From Isoetes taiwanensis (Eukaryota; Streptophyta; Lycopodiopsida; Isoetales; Isoetaceae), in NCBI GenBank assembly GCA_021234155.1, contig JAJEKV010000080.1, positions 3,271,867 through 3,335,866 on the forward strand: 64,000 nucleotides of DNA, given 5' to 3'. Within the stretch, counting starts at the first letter, position 1, and the number at the start of each line of letters is the position of its first letter. This document shows positions 22,120 to 35,825 of the stretch, piece by piece. Position numbers and translations under genes: made by a program. The notes beneath the pieces are model-generated. The model worked only from the letters and a program-made list of their open reading frames with translations. It searched no databases and was not told the origin of the DNA.

Positions 22120-23255
22120 TTACATATAATTTTTGTGCGCAACTATATGAAGCTTTGTGGATAACATATGTGCAAGGTAATATACTTGTAGGTTTGTGGG
22201 CCAAAATCTAGAGCTAGAAGCAACATGAATCATACTCCAGGTTCGATTCCCAGGAGATCTTTACTGTTTGTATGATATTTGTAAATGTATATAAGAGGTG
22301 CTTGTATCATATTGTACAATGTGTTGAAGAGGTCCTAGGATACAAACCATGTTGCGTGCATGTTGAAAAAGATATGCCAACGACTTGGTCTATAATAAGC
22401 AATCAAGACCCAATTTTTTTAAAAATAAATACAATTCATTATATTCGGGCCCTTTGGTTTGTTGAAGGCCCCGAAGGGGCCAAAAATTTTTTTAGGTATA
22501 ACACTAACCATTACATTCTACATTTAAAAATAAAATTCCCCCTTAAACCCCCTTTGGTTTGGGTGCATATTCACACGGGGGGTGACGGGGGGTGACCTAT
22601 ATGAAATGAGATGAGGCATCTCTTATAACACCTCTTGGATTACCATAAACTCTAAACCTTCAAGGGAAATATTGGGCAAGTTGAATTATCCTGCATTGAA
22701 GAAGTAGATAAGCCCGAAATCTTCAACAATATAAACCCTAAAGATTGAGGGTAGTAACTTTACATGGAAGCACATTTCTTTTTCTTGCTGGTAGAAGTTA
22801 CACCAAATCGGCCAATGACAACAATAAGCCAAAACCTAGAACAGACCAGATGAATTGAAGAACAATGCAAGACATATATGGATAGAAGAAGCCAACAGAA
22901 GGCAAAATCTGGAAATACCATCAGATTAGGCCAAGAATCTGCATTCCTCTTATATAATCAAAGAAACAAATTGGAGCAACATTTTCTGGAGGCAAGCCTG
23001 AGAGTTTGAAGGTGGAGCTATGGCCGAACTTGAACCTTCACGGCATTACGTTCATGCCATAGCAGAACAAGGCATAAATAAAGCAAAGACAGACTACCAA
23101 TTAGGCAAACCGTACCATAATCGTGTGAGCAAACTGTTGTTCCATACCCATCTGCCAGGAACTCAATCCAACACATATTTCGTCTAGAAATTAGATGCAA
23201 TGTCCTAATGTATTTGAAGGGGTAGCTAACGTCTTGGCCTGAGGGCGTTACAAAA
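22120..23255. other. Intergenic DNA, no gene recognised
   Basis: No coding similarity. GGTTCGATTCCC near 22240 looks like a lone tRNA B-box, but no tRNA fold surrounds it. A T/G/C-rich stretch at 22440-22600 has homopolymer-rich, low-complexity character. Confidence 0.4.
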
Positions 23256-23259
23256 AGGA

Positions 23260-23384
<125 letters not shown>

Positions 23385-23389
23385 ATTGA

Positions 23390-24160
23390 CAAAATGGCTC
23401 GGGCATGATATAGAAGTTTGCATATCCCCTATTTAGCAGAGTTACAGTTTGAGTACTGCATAGCAAACTTGGCAGATACAAATAGCTAGAAAACAAAGTT
23501 TTTGCCCCTTCATCTCGCATTATTTTGATGAACATGGCTATAAACTTGAAGTTGCCTATAGACTTTGATCAGATCAAAATGATGAATCTTTGCATCCTTG
23601 CAAATATGGCCTTTAGCACCCTCGCCCAAATCTTCCAAACTAGCTTTTGCCATATGGTTCACAATGGATCAACAAGAGTTCTAGACCCCTACACCCCTTT
23701 GCCTCGCCTGATCTTCCACACTATTTTTTGAGCAAAGGAAAAAAGGATTAAACACTTCATCTTTACACGACTTTGCAGAGCAATGAAGGCTCCACAGGCG
23801 AAGCTGCAGGGCCGTCATTTATGCTATTACAAACTTTGGATGATGCTAAAATAGTGCAATAGACAGCATTTAAAACCCTTTAATCTAGTAGAAGGCCATG
23901 ATGGATCTTCTAGGGATGAAGATATCTATTATTTTGTCGGGAAATTCTGGCCAGATTGTTTCCTGCGCCCCACAGATCCTTCAAGCAGAGGGAGATTCAA
24001 GATTGCCAGAGTAGAGCTTGTAGATCCAAAGCCTAGCAGAGCCGGGATTGCTTTCAGAGCAAGAAATCGATCTCCATATCCGCCATAAATACGTGAAAAA
24101 AAAGAAATGGCTTCAAATTAATTAGTGAAAATTCAGGTTTGACTTAACCACGTGTCATTC
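23390..24160. other. Intergenic DNA with dispersed repeat
   Basis: Positions 23414-23472 are the second copy of the short repeat seen at 9487-9545. The rest shows no gene or transposon end. Confidence 0.4.
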
Positions 24161-24452
24161 CTCAAGTATGGATGCAGGCAACAAGTCGGCCAAAACACGT
24201 TCCCATGCGCCTTCAACCGGACGTAATAAATGGCACCTTCAAATTATGCCTTTATTCGGCCTATTTTCAAAAGCGGAAAAGTGTCTCCGCTATTGTGGAG
24301 CGGCGCCACCATGGCCTCTTTGCGCATCATTTTTGGCATTCTTCTTTATGCCGCCATGGCTTAGCGCCCTAGCCCGAAGCGGTTATGGTAGAAGTATTTT
24401 TTCTTACGGCGTTCTCGCGACTATGGCTTTGGCGTTATGTGGGCGGGAAGAA

Positions 24453-24532
24453 GCCATTCTTGCTTCCCCCGACAGCGAATCAGGAGCGCGTGTAGGCCGA
24501 CCGGATTCTGCAGTCGGGGAAGCAAGAATGGC
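24453..24532. repeat. Long hairpin, about 29-bp arms
   Basis: The arm 24453-24481 (GCCATTCTTGCTTCCCC and onward) pairs with 24503-24532 (GGGGAAGCAAGAATGGC at its end). The loop is 21 nt. The only mismatches are in the region where one arm has GACAGCGAAT and the other implies GACTGCAGAAT. The pairing is too long for chance. Its nature (miRNA precursor, foldback repeat) is unknown. Confidence 0.8.
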
Positions 24533-24539
24533 TGACCCC

Positions 24540-25640
24540 TTCTTGTTCCACGACGTCAAGGCAAGCTGTTAACCTGATTCTACAGGTTTTGCATAGCCAT
24601 TTGCGATTCTTGATAAGAATGGATTGAAAATCTTCCGAAAGGCAGACCCACTTGCCTTGACGTTTCTTCTGGCATTCATGGCCGGGCATTTTTTTTCTTC
24701 TGCGGCTATGGCTGAGCAGGGATATGGCTATGGCGTTCTTCTGGCGTTCTTCTGCAGCCATGGCCAAACATTTTTTCTTTCAATGCTGATTTATCCAACT
24801 GCAACCTTGTTTTTAAGTTTCATCATTCATTGTTTCTACCTTTGGCTTGGACGTTTTATGTAGTTCAAGAGGCTGCTACAGCAGCTTCTGCCATAACCCT
24901 GGATGAACAGATTTTGGGCTTGGATGAAAAGATGGGCTTGCGGCATTTTTGCAGGCTTAGCAGCTTTTCTTGGATCAAGAGATTCCTCTGCCTTGCGAGG
25001 TCCTTTGCTAACATTTTTCTGTACCAGTCCATCACGATGCACAAAACATACTGTTCTGCTTGGAAATTTGAAGGTGCACGTTTATTACGCCGCGAGTGCG
25101 TCCGCCACCGCTAGCGGCGCCGCCGAGCAAATTACCCCCGGAAAACCCGAGAGGGGTATTTTCCCTTATAGTTAAAAATTTAAAGCAGGAGCCCAAAGCA
25201 TTCAGAAAGCTCCCCGCCGGACTTAGAATTAGACCTCCAATTTTAAAGCCGGTATCAACATGGAACTGGCGGAACTAGAGTTTTGAAGTCGGGTCTGTTT
25301 CGTGGGAATATAGGTAACCCGATATACAGCAAATTGGCTGATATGCGGAACGAAGAATCTCCTCCCAATTCAGAAAAATCCAAGCCGAACCTGGACCTGG
25401 ACCTGGACCTGAATTTTTGTCAGGGACAACAGATCGGCTCGATGGGAACACGCTATTAGGTTGGTGTGCTAATAAAGTAAAGACAAATTAGTCGATTACA
25501 AGATGCTTGAGTAACATTATGCAGGACCGAAATAAGCTCTTATATATTACAAAAATTTGACAAGCAGCCATTTGCCCAAGGTTGGCTTTTGCGACCATTA
25601 TGCTTGTTTCCTTGTAATGTAGCAGATTGAACTGGCTTGT
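24540..25640. other. Intergenic DNA downstream of PDS5
   Basis: This stretch is relatively GC-rich, with open frames on both strands but no recognisable domain. A GGACCT hexamer is repeated three to four times at about 25396-25418. PDS5 transcription would end in the last few hundred bases on the minus strand. No canonical AATAAA is seen there. Confidence 0.35.
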
Positions 25641-25648
25641 AGGAAGTA

Positions 25649-28600
25649 TCAGCTTCTTCTTCTTCTCTTTCGCTTTTTCGCAGACTCAACAGACCTGTCA
25701 TATGCATAGAATTTGCTACGTGTTAGCTCCAAATTTGTTTACTTAACTATACAGAAACATAACCTTGATGATGATGCTTCTAATTCCCAACGCTCTTTAG
25801 TCAGATCTAATACTTCCTCCTCCTTATCATCATATATGATCTAGAACCCACAAAGGATATAATTAAAGTTAGTATATAAGAATAAGAAACTGCTAACAGG
25901 GTAGAGACAATTACCGTATGTAAACTTTCTTGAAAGTCGTAGCTGCTTATAGTGCCACTGTAGTAACTGGAGCAAATCAGCAGTCCAAAAGTTAGTAACT
26001 GAATAAACATGAGTAAAATGAAATGCAGTAGTTGCACCCACCACTTATCCAAAGGCCACCATACTTTAATCCGTTGTCCCACCTCAATTGTTGATCTACT
26101 ATTCTCATTCTCAATTTGACCAGTATTCTAAGGACGAGAAATCATAGCACAATTAATTAGTGTATACATCTTCAAGATAATGGATATAATCACATCAGTC
26201 ACCTGAATAGGCATGGGAGTTTAGACAGTCTGCAGTAGGGAACCTTGCAATGTTCCCCGAGGGCTACCATGCTGTGCACCGTTAACCTTCGGAAACCATC
26301 ATGCATCAAAGGTCAAAGGGTCGACCAAAAATCAATAATTCCAATCACAAAAACCCAGCACTGCAATATCGCTTGAGATGGCAAATCGATCTCGGATGAC
26401 GGTTCTATGATTTTAACTTTTAAAAATCCTCGACTTGTCAAATTTGTTTGGTTCCATACTGTTCTTGTTTATACTGCACGGTGCTGATTGTCTTCCCTTA
26501 GCTTTGTTGCTAGCTCAATATTATTGCTATTATCACTTTCTAAAACATCATTTTCCACATGTTCTGCAGACTGTGTTTGCAGTTCGACAACTCGTTCCTT
26601 CATATGCCCTATGTCAACTTGCTCTGAAGATATTGACTCACAAATTCTATCATCTAATTCCACCCCTGGATTATGCTCATTAATCATAGCCCTATATGAT
26701 TTCACAGCAGCCCTTCTCTTTCGCAAAGTCATTGTTGAAGGCTGGTTATCAAATGGTCTCTTGCCCTTTCTTCCTTTCACTCTTTTACCAGGTAAATGTC
26801 CAATGCTCTCTAAATGAGACTCTTGATGTCCATTAACTGTTGGGCCTCCTAAATCTGATTCTTGTTCTCTGCTTCCCTCACTAGTAGGGCTAATAAGAGG
26901 ATCCATTGCCATTCCCTTCCGGTTATCAAGATAAAAATCTTTATCTGTATCTGAGACACGTATTCCTTTATCTGCATTTTCTCCATCTATATGGCTTAAA
27001 GGTCCAGATTCACTATGGTCATGAAGCTGAAAAAACAAATTAAAACAAAGTAATGCATATATTAAGCTTTCTAAACCTTCTACTATAAAAAGGCTTTATC
27101 TTTACCTTGGCAGGCTTGAAGAACCCCTTTGGAACCAGAAAGCTAGAGCTAGATATTTCTTGTCTAATCTCTGCACATGCAATTTCTTTAACAAGCAGTT
27201 CGGCAACGTCACAAAGCAGACGAATACCCTGTGAAAAAAGAAGATAAAGCTCTGAGAACCTCCATGTACTAAGCTAAATAAGACAGGAATACCTCTGTCC
27301 GAGGAACTTTCTCTGCATCTTCTGCCAGTTTAACCATCTTAATTACTTGCAGAACTGAACAAGAATTCTGATCCACCTCCTCACATATGACAGCTTCAAT
27401 AAAGAAGCGCAGCTGACTACACCCATGCAAGAATTCAAAAATTAAGACTCAAAATTAAACAGTGATCAAATAATTTCAGTGAATTACCAACGGAATGGCT
27501 CCATTGCCTGAGTATCACAGCTGGAGGATAGGAAGGATGGATGGTGGGCAAGGGCATGCAAAAGGTAGGTAAAAAAATATCCAGGATGGTAAATCAATAA
27601 TGATGCATCGGGTGCCTCATATAAGTTGGAATTCCTCAGCTGCATTTCCCTTTGACACATTCCAACAAAAGTTTTTAGATACAACTTGGCCTGCAGTTAA
27701 AAAACTCAAGATTAGGAAACCAAACAATCTAGTGAAATTTGATGAACTGGCAGTACATCATTATGGATATTCTCTTCACACTCCATTGCACACAGGGCAA
27801 ACATTATGCCATATTTAAGTGGGAGGACATAGCCCTTCAGATACTCTTGTGTCTTTGAAAGATAATGGTAACGGACATCTCGGCACGGATCCTGATATTT
27901 ATTCAACAAAGAGGCGATGATCAGAGAACTTGAAAACAACAAAGGATCAAATATACAAAGGGAAATAACTTTGTAAAGCCATACTAAACAATAGCTAGTT
28001 ACAGAAGAAAAGAGCAATGCTTATATATATACATATCATATTTGCTGTTTCTTTCAATTTTATTAAGGGAAAAACTATAAAATGCCTTTATGTTTTGAAA
28101 ATTTCATCTTGGTGCAGAAGACAGCAGTGCCTTCCTTTGAGGAACCATGAATATAAATAGGCATTTCACTTAAAAGGTGCCATGGGTATTTGTTGAAGAA
28201 GGGCATTCCATAAAATATGAATGACTGAATGGCATTTGGTGCAACTTAAAATTCTACAGAGGGAAATACGTTGACCAAGGGAATTTCCAAAAATTATCAA
28301 ACTCAGAAGTATCTGGTGAAATTCGTCAAAATATAAAGGCATTTTGTAGTTTTGCCCTTTTATTAATGACAGTTTAGAGCCCAAGCTTAAATAAGGACAC
28401 TTATTAGTAAAGTCTCGAAAAACTGCATGGATAAGTATGGCAATATTTTATCCAGATAATTAAATTAGATAACCAACCTTGGTATTTATCTATGTCCATA
28501 ATATGTCTAAGATAGACAAAAAGGCAAGACGAACAGATAGATGCTAGCAAAACAACTTAGTGGCAGCGATATTGGGTGAAAATTGAGTCAAACGCCCATT

Positions 28601-31600
28601 TTCACTCACTCAAGCAACGAGATATATTGAAAAATAGTCACAAACAAGCTGAAAAGGAACACTCCTGCAATCAACTACTTTGTCGATCAGAATACCTGTC
28701 TGCATTGGATGCAACTGGGAGCGCACTACATCACAGACAGGTCACTATACTATACTATATTAATATGCAGACACACAACAACTCATTTTCTTCTTTACAC
28801 TAGAACAGAAGCCACCAACCTGGATAGTATAGATGACCAAATGGAAAATCTCTGGCGGAAACTGTGAGTCCCAACGATTCGCAAGCTTCAACATGGCCTT
28901 TGCTGCCTCCAGGCGGAGATGAGCTTTATCAATACCACTGCAGCAAAGTTCACTAGAAAGATTCATCTGACAGTTTCTCAATTTATTATCAATCGCTGCT
29001 GGAATAACTGACATACCTTGACTTTATGTTATTGTTAACCTCGCCAATCTGAATTATTTGAGTCAGGATTGAGAATACATGCTCCAATCTTTTTTTCTCC
29101 ACATGAATTGTTGGCTCGTCAGGTAGAAGGCGTTTCACCAAAACTTTTAGCCCACAAATCTGAGTAACAATAAGCACAAAACAAGCAACCTTCTTAGTTG
29201 ACATTTTAATTGCAAAGATTCTCTATGTTACTTTTTATTCTGGCATGGTTGGGTTTTGTCACTGGATAGTTCCCCTTTTCCCAAAACTCTGGCTGGCAGG
29301 GTTCAGTTTCTCCCTAGATACACTAGTCTTTCCTTTTCCAAAATTTCCACTGAAAACATTCATATTTAAGGTGCTCAATTTTCAGCCATATATGAAATGA
29401 TCTGCCTTTCCCCAGGTAACATTCTTGGAAAATATTAACAACTGCCCTCTAGAAAAATGAAATTGTTTTTACCCCAATGCTTAGCACTAGGGAAAATGAA
29501 CTACATCAGCAATTCAAGGGGTCAATAACAACTAAATTTGCATCTAATAACTTTCCATACCTAGCATGATTCAAAGCAAGATCTACTCTTCCCATCCTGA
29601 GTCAATGTGTTTTCACAAAATTCTCTAAAAAAGGGTGGGACCAACCATTCCCTTTGAGACGCATACAAAGTCCAATGTGTGGAAATTTTAAAAACCATCT
29701 ACCTTTAGTTTGCACAAATCACTCATGGCATCCCAATCAGAGCTTTCAGACACGAAAGGAACCACCTGAAAGGCGAAGGAACAATGATAAAAGGACATTT
29801 AATGGACGGCAAAAATCATTGCTCTAGATAAACCACATACATTACTTCGATGTAGTAAATCCTTAACCACAAAGTGGGAAACCCTTTTTTCCTCAGCTTC
29901 AAAGAGCACTGTTGCATGCTGTGCGAAAGATCCTAAGGAGCACAATATCGTTGGAAGATTCGCATGGCTCTCCAACGAGTCACAAAGTTGCTGAAAATTA
30001 CCCCGTTTCTGCATTGTTAATGTACTTAGACTTTTACAATACGAATGAAATAAAAGCAACTGAACCTTATAGGTATTTGTTAAGTCCGTGCGGTCTGGAG
30101 ACAAGGAAATTAATGCATGTACTGCATATTTGGCCTGTCTACAATCTCCCTCAAAACACAAGCTTTTGAGCATGCCTATAATATCTTGACGCAAGGCTTG
30201 GCTGCACACAAGAATCATGCCACCTAGGTCATTAACATTTCAAAGCTTAAAGACAACAAGACCACATAATTCCAAGCCCATTTGCATCAACAACTAGAAG
30301 CGCAATAAAACTAGGGACAAAATGGGATTATCGAGTAAGGTAGCTGCTATCATGAATAAAGTACTTTTCAGCTATTCGTCAAGTGACCTAAACTGCTTGA
30401 TACGTAAAAGTGCTCTGACTACTCAGGTGCCATACTCCCAAGGTAGTAGTCCCTGCTCAGATAAGTATGATTGGAAGTGCCTAAGCGTTATTTTATATAT
30501 AATCAGCTAAAGGAACTTTTTTACACGGCTTCCATTACAAATAAAAACCCTGCTTCTGAAGTCTTACTGTTCCTGTTCCTTAAATACCAGGTCATACACC
30601 TTGCCCCGAAAGTAGCATGTGCTCGATTAAAAATTCCTAATTCTCATCTTCCATAACGAATTTATATATAAGCCACTGATTACGACCAACCATTCGCCTG
30701 CCTAGGTAATGGATGCCTTCTCTTCTGGAGTTCCAAGTGCTTTGAGAAGAAAATATGCTAGAATTTTGAAAACCATCCATTAGTTTGTCAGGTTATTGAT
30801 CATTTGAAAAGGAAACATCTCTCCACACTCTTCCTTAATTGCTGCTCGGCATAAAGGTCGTGCTGTCACTATTTGCAAACCCATGATCAATTAGTTCAGA
30901 GCCATTAGTTCGTACATGGATATGAACGGAAGTTGAAATGTTCTTTTATGCTCCACAGATGAAATCAAACCCATGCACATGCCCATAGTACTTCCCGTTG
31001 AACAGAAAGTATGATTCATATCATATACATTTTGGAAATCATTTATTCTCAGCACTAAACTATGAAGGCAAAATCGAAGATTAACGGCAAGAATGACAAG
31101 CTTGCTTACCCTCTTATACGTGTCAAGTTTTGAGAGATATAATGCCCCGCTTTAGATAAGATGTCAACCACATTCTCCATAAAAGAAGCATTGCCCTTAT
31201 GACGTAACAGCTCTAACAGATCTGCCTCTGTTCCATCCACTAGCATGGGGAAGAATCCGACAATAATCTGTGTGTTGCAGCACCACATCAAAAGCATTGG
31301 TAGTGCATCTTGCAGTATATCCCTACACAGTCAAATCTGTATGGCATCAAGATGACAACACAGCTCTACCAAGATGGAAACCTTACCGAAAGCAGCGATA
31401 ATCCTGCAGCTGCCGTTTCTTCATTACCCACGAGCTTCAGCCGACAAACCTCATCTAATATCACTCTCACATGCTCCTTTCCAAAAAGGATATAGGAGCA
31501 TTTCATAGCCAACTCATTCATAAAATCATTATGGAAAAGTTTACTCTCCCTTAAACGATCCTGTGACCAAAGAGAAATATCCATGTTGTTGTCTTTAAAT

Positions 31601-34600
31601 GCTAGGTACATTAAACAGAATCGGCTTACTTGGATCTTAATGGAATCAGAAAAACTTGTGTTAGGGTCTAACAATGTCTGCAGGTCCCCAAAGGTATTTT
31701 CATCTCTCAGCTGATTGAGTTTGTCCAAATGTTCCTCAGCATTAGCAGGGTTCACAAAAGATGCTGCTATAAGTTTCACAGAACTACGTATTCTTCTCTC
31801 AATGGTTGGACCATGCTCACTCTGTAACAAAACTATTTTTCTCAACTCATGAAAGGCAGTATGACGAAAAGTCGACTGGAAACAAAAAGATGCAAAAACC
31901 TTCAAACTGTCTTGCATGTCAAGGAACCTTTTCATTTCATGTTGCAACCTGCAAATGTGGAAGTTAAAAGTTAATATCAGTTTTCCTCTTTCACATTTTC
32001 ATTGGGTTCTCTTTTAAACAAACGCTAAGCACCCACAACAACAGCTTAATTGTAAGGAGATACATACTCTGGTCTCAGTCTTAAAACTATGATGGTGTAC
32101 AAGGTAGATTTCCACAGATTTTGGATTATTCAAGTACATCATACCACTGCAAAGTCAGTATCCCAAGAGGTGATAGACAAAAGTGATGAAACATACACCC
32201 CTTGACGAATTCACAACAGTTTAAAGTAGAAGAAAGTTTGAAGGTATTGTGAAAGTAGCCGTGTTCCAGCTATAAAAATGATCCATCTCACAATGGCAAA
32301 GATCCAAAAGCCACAATGCAATGATTCAGCTTTATAGGGCATTTGCCTTTCCTTGGCTTGTTCACTGGATGAGTCTGTCAAAACATATATGTCTTCTACA
32401 AATTTTGTCTCTAAAGTTTCTGCAAATATCTGATTGTCCAATTATTCTCCAAGCATGCTGTTCCGTAAGTTAATTGTGCACGTCAATGTAGGGTTCATAT
32501 GCAAAGCTAAAGGCTAAAGTTCTAAGCAATCCATTCTGATATACACAGAATTTATCTGTACCTCTGCTTTTGAGCAAGGACACATTCCAGAGCTTTCTTA
32601 TCACAAATATCAAATGCTGACGACATCAATAGCCAATGACGGATCCTCTCTTGCAGTGGGAGCCAATGGAAGATGCCTTCAGCAAGAACCAGTTCAACAG
32701 CTTGTGGCCTGAAACAGAAGATACCAAAGGTTGTTACCAACAAAAGATAGCAACAAAAATACTTAAAAATAAATGCTTACTTAGCTGTTCCAATGTCACT
32801 GTCACAACACCATTTCAATATTCTTCTAGGTATCCATTCAAAATTATGATCTAGCGGATTTTGGGCTTCGAAACAGTTTATACAGTACTTTGCGTACAGT
32901 TCGATCAACTTTCTGTAGGCCGTCAACTTTACAGAGGGCTACACATACAACAAAACAAGCATGCCACTTAACGTTTTGCACATATAGTTATTATACGTAA
33001 CTCCAAAGTCAACCTTCTTGTCATCAAGTTGTTCTGCAACCTGCATTATGACTTCAACAGAATGAATTGTATTACTAGCTGATAAGTCGCATATCGTATT
33101 TATTGCCATGATTCGCACATCCTCATCAGAATCCAAAAGCCGCCGAATAAGGGCAGCTTCAACAACAACATATCCAAAGAACGTGCTTGTTATTGTGTGT
33201 AGACCTTGAAGGAAAGAATACTCCTAAAAAGCAGAACAAATTGCTCACTTAGAACCTGTGATAGCGAAGAATTGTCCTGCAGGCATCCTCCAGCGCAGTC
33301 AACTGCTGCCAGACGAATTTCAACATCGTTGTCATCAAAGCAATTCAAAAACGCATGAAAGAGTTGCTGGCATTCTTGAGGGATTCTTTCGACTGGCAAA
33401 GCGAACATCCGTCCAAGAACATACACTGCTTTTTTACGAGCATCAGGCTGACCAAGCTGAATTGCGACAAGGTAACCATCTCAACCTCAGTGTAGTCTAT
33501 GAAACAGAACCAAACTAGAGACCAAAAGGCAAACCTGGAGCTCTTTTAAAACTACTGGAGCAACAGATGGCATCAATTTGAGGTCACAGCAGTATGACAC
33601 GTACAGGTGTAACGGATAAATCTCTTTCAAATCTTCCTGGCGTGCAGTCTTGTCTTTCTCTTTTGACGACAACAAGTCCTCAACATGAGGTTCAAGTTTT
33701 GACGCACACTGGTGTAGCACACGCAAAGCTAATCTATGTGGTGGCGAAAACAAATTCTGCAACAACAAACAATAAGTAACGCGCAAAAGGTACATTCCGG
33801 TCTGATAATTAAGGAAAGATAAACAAAACCAGAACAAGATGCCATAATACTGTTTGCATACATACTTCTTAACACGAGAAATGTCACTCTCAACCTGCTG
33901 CAAAGCAGAATTATGAACAATCCCCAAAGGGCCAGTATTTTTATCTTATTTTTTTCTATAGAACAAGTGCTTTCCTATCCTCTATTGCCTCACTGTACAT
34001 GAAATAAGAGAGAAATGGCTTTTGGGTTTATGAGACAATTAATAAAAAAAAATGATCTTACACAGCTAGGATTTGCGGACTCAACAGCAGCTACTAAAAC
34101 AGCTAGCATTCCTCTCTTTCATTTTTACGATCAACTGCTCAACTTGGAATACCAGGAAAATCTACAGCTATTTCAGCAAATCTACAAAAAAAGTCCTAAT
34201 TAAACATCTTAGTGATCCATCACATACCGTGCACAAGTTAGATCTAAGCAACTTGACAACTTTTTGTAACATATCATATCCTTCATTTATAACCAGCGCC
34301 ATAATGGTAGCCATGGACCAAAACACAGACACAGGGTGCTCATTCCTGTAGATACATGTTGATGTCAGTTTTTAGAGCAACCAATGCAACGATATGTTTT
34401 GAACAATTAACCAACCACCTATTCAACACAGCTCTACCCTGAGGTTTAAGTTGAAAGCAATTCCACCTACTAATTAGAATGAAGATTCGTATTAGAGTGA
34501 GAATTGTTGATATATTGAAAGGTAGTTGGTTTTGAAGATACTAGATAATTTTTTTCTCCTTTAAAACGTCTACACCTATGCAGGAGGTAACTTTGAAGTA

Positions 34601-35413
34601 CCTGATCCTCAAGAAGAAATTTTTGAACATCTGGAAAATCAAGATATCCAGCTCGAAATTCAACATAATCATGCACAGTTGGACTTTTGCAACAGTTTCG
34701 AGAATAGTAACTCTCGTTTTGTATAGAGGGCTGGATATCTCGTCGAGTCCTTCAAAGGCCTTCAAGATCAATTTAAATATTCCCTAAAATAGTTGTTTCA
34801 AACCCTTTTTAATACTTTCTCGTAATAATAAATAAACGTGAAAATGAAAACGTTAGTATGCATACCTTAATTTGGTCGTCTTCGTATGGGGCATTTGGTG
34901 CTACAATGCGCATAACCTCTGTGGTACAAGCCGCAATCCATAATTGCACTTCTGGATTTTTATTTGATAAAAGTTCAGGAAGAACTAGTGCCTCAATACA
35001 AGGTTTCAGCGCTTCAAGTGTACTGCCAGGAGGACCCTGATCCACCAGGAGAAGCACCTCCAAAATCCCCTGTAAGCACATTATCCAGAATTATCTGTAG
35101 TTTTTGTACATCAGTCATGGAAATGTTATACACCGAAGTAATTACTTCATCATAGCAGCTGCCTACAATTAACATCCCCAATTCAAGACAGATGACAAAA
35201 TTAAGGAATATGAACATTATCCTTCCTCGTTACCGAAAATTGAGATGCATGCATCATAAAAAAAATCTCGTTAATGGAGTATCGATCATCGCCAAGAAAG
35301 ATAAAAGCACTCGCCTTCAAAAGAGGAAGAAAATCATTTCTCAGCCTAAAATTTGAATGAAGAAGGTTCTCTCCCAGAGCCAGAATTTTCTCTTCAATTT
35401 GCCGCGTTTCCAT
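25649..35413 (-). CDS. PDS5: Sister-chromatid cohesion protein PDS5 (26 exons, about 1,414 aa)
   Basis: PDS5 binds the cohesin subunit SCC1 in the nucleus and controls cohesin loading, release and repair-related cohesion. Exons, first to last: 35413-35315, 35069-34866, 34783-34602, 34345-34228, 33897-33862, 33756-33535, 33456-33249, 33156-33014, 32926-32781, 32708-32562, 31948-31387, 31267-31120, 30223-30066, 29990-29841, 29765-29703, 29159-29017, 28937-28820, 27891-27757, 27690-27488, 27416-27293, 27228-27106, 27026-26475, 26127-26042, 25966-25915, 25840-25764, 25694-25649. They join in phase (4,245 nt). Landmarks: EALVLPELLSNKNPEVQLWI in exon 2, TILETVAKVQ in exon 3, KAHLRLEAAKAMLKLANRWD in exon 17, YLLHALAHHP in exon 19. 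The Tudor domain starts VGQRIKVWWPLDK; the tail ends KKRKRRRRS. HEAT repeats fill most of the protein. The ATG at 35413 was chosen because the next in-frame triplet upstream is only TTG. Boundaries of exons 5, 12 and 13 are the least certain. Length lies between short and long plant PDS5 forms. Confidence 0.93.
28058..28366. mobile_element. Mutator-like MITE in a PDS5 intron
   Basis: The 291-bp core (28067-28357) has long imperfect terminal inverted repeats: GGGAAAAACTATAAAATGCC on the left against the complement of GGCATTTTGTAGTTTTGCCC on the right, with pairing continuing for about 40 bp. It is flanked by an identical 9-bp duplication TTTTATTAA (28058-28066 and 28358-28366). A 9-bp duplication and long TIRs are the signature of Mutator-type elements. 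It has no coding capacity. It lies between PDS5 exons 17 and 18 and does not touch splice sites. Confidence 0.88.
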
Positions 35414-35448
35414 CTCTTCGTTGTACAAGTTGTTCGTGCTCCGACGCA

Positions 35449-35466
35449 GGGGTTTAGGGGTTTAGG
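35449..35466 (-). promoter_or_regulatory. Telo-box-like repeat upstream of PDS5
   Basis: On the minus strand CCTAAACCCCTAAACCCC lies about 35-55 bp upstream of the PDS5 start codon. It resembles the plant telo-box (AAACCCTAA) found in promoters of cell-cycle and ribosomal genes, but each unit carries an extra C. The role is inferred from position only. Confidence 0.4.
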
Positions 35467-35469
35467 CTG

Positions 35470-35825
35470 ACGTGAAAGACACTTTGTAATCTTGTTCTGT
35501 CAAAAACTATAAAATACCCTTAAATGTCATTAATGGTCACAGCCACTTCGGCCATGTACAGTGGGTAACCTATAAGGGACCTGATTCCCAGTTTCAAACA
35601 GGTGAATCAGGGACCAGATAGGTTTACCTTGGCCAACATCATAATTGGGTCACATTCTATTCCGGTGGAGCATTCTGATGCGCCCACGTCGACTCAGCCA
35701 ATAACACAGAATTGCATTTGGGTTCTTCGATTCTGCATCATCGGCTGCGCAGGTTAGAGATCAAACAAAATCACTCAGTCATTCAGCTCCCCGATTATGA
35801 TATTGTAAGGGTAACTGATCTGGTC
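35470..35825. other. Upstream region of PDS5
   Basis: No gene recognised. It probably contains the PDS5 promoter. I could not identify a TATA box with confidence. Confidence 0.35.

Noticed and set aside
22235-22260. tRNA gene suggested by GGTTCGATTCCC
   Set aside because: No A-box or cloverleaf can be drawn around it.
26469-27038. Ending the PDS5 protein at the TAA at 26469
   Set aside because: The stop overlaps a good donor (GCA|GTATAA) and the next four exons encode a Tudor domain expected in long plant PDS5 proteins and join in phase.
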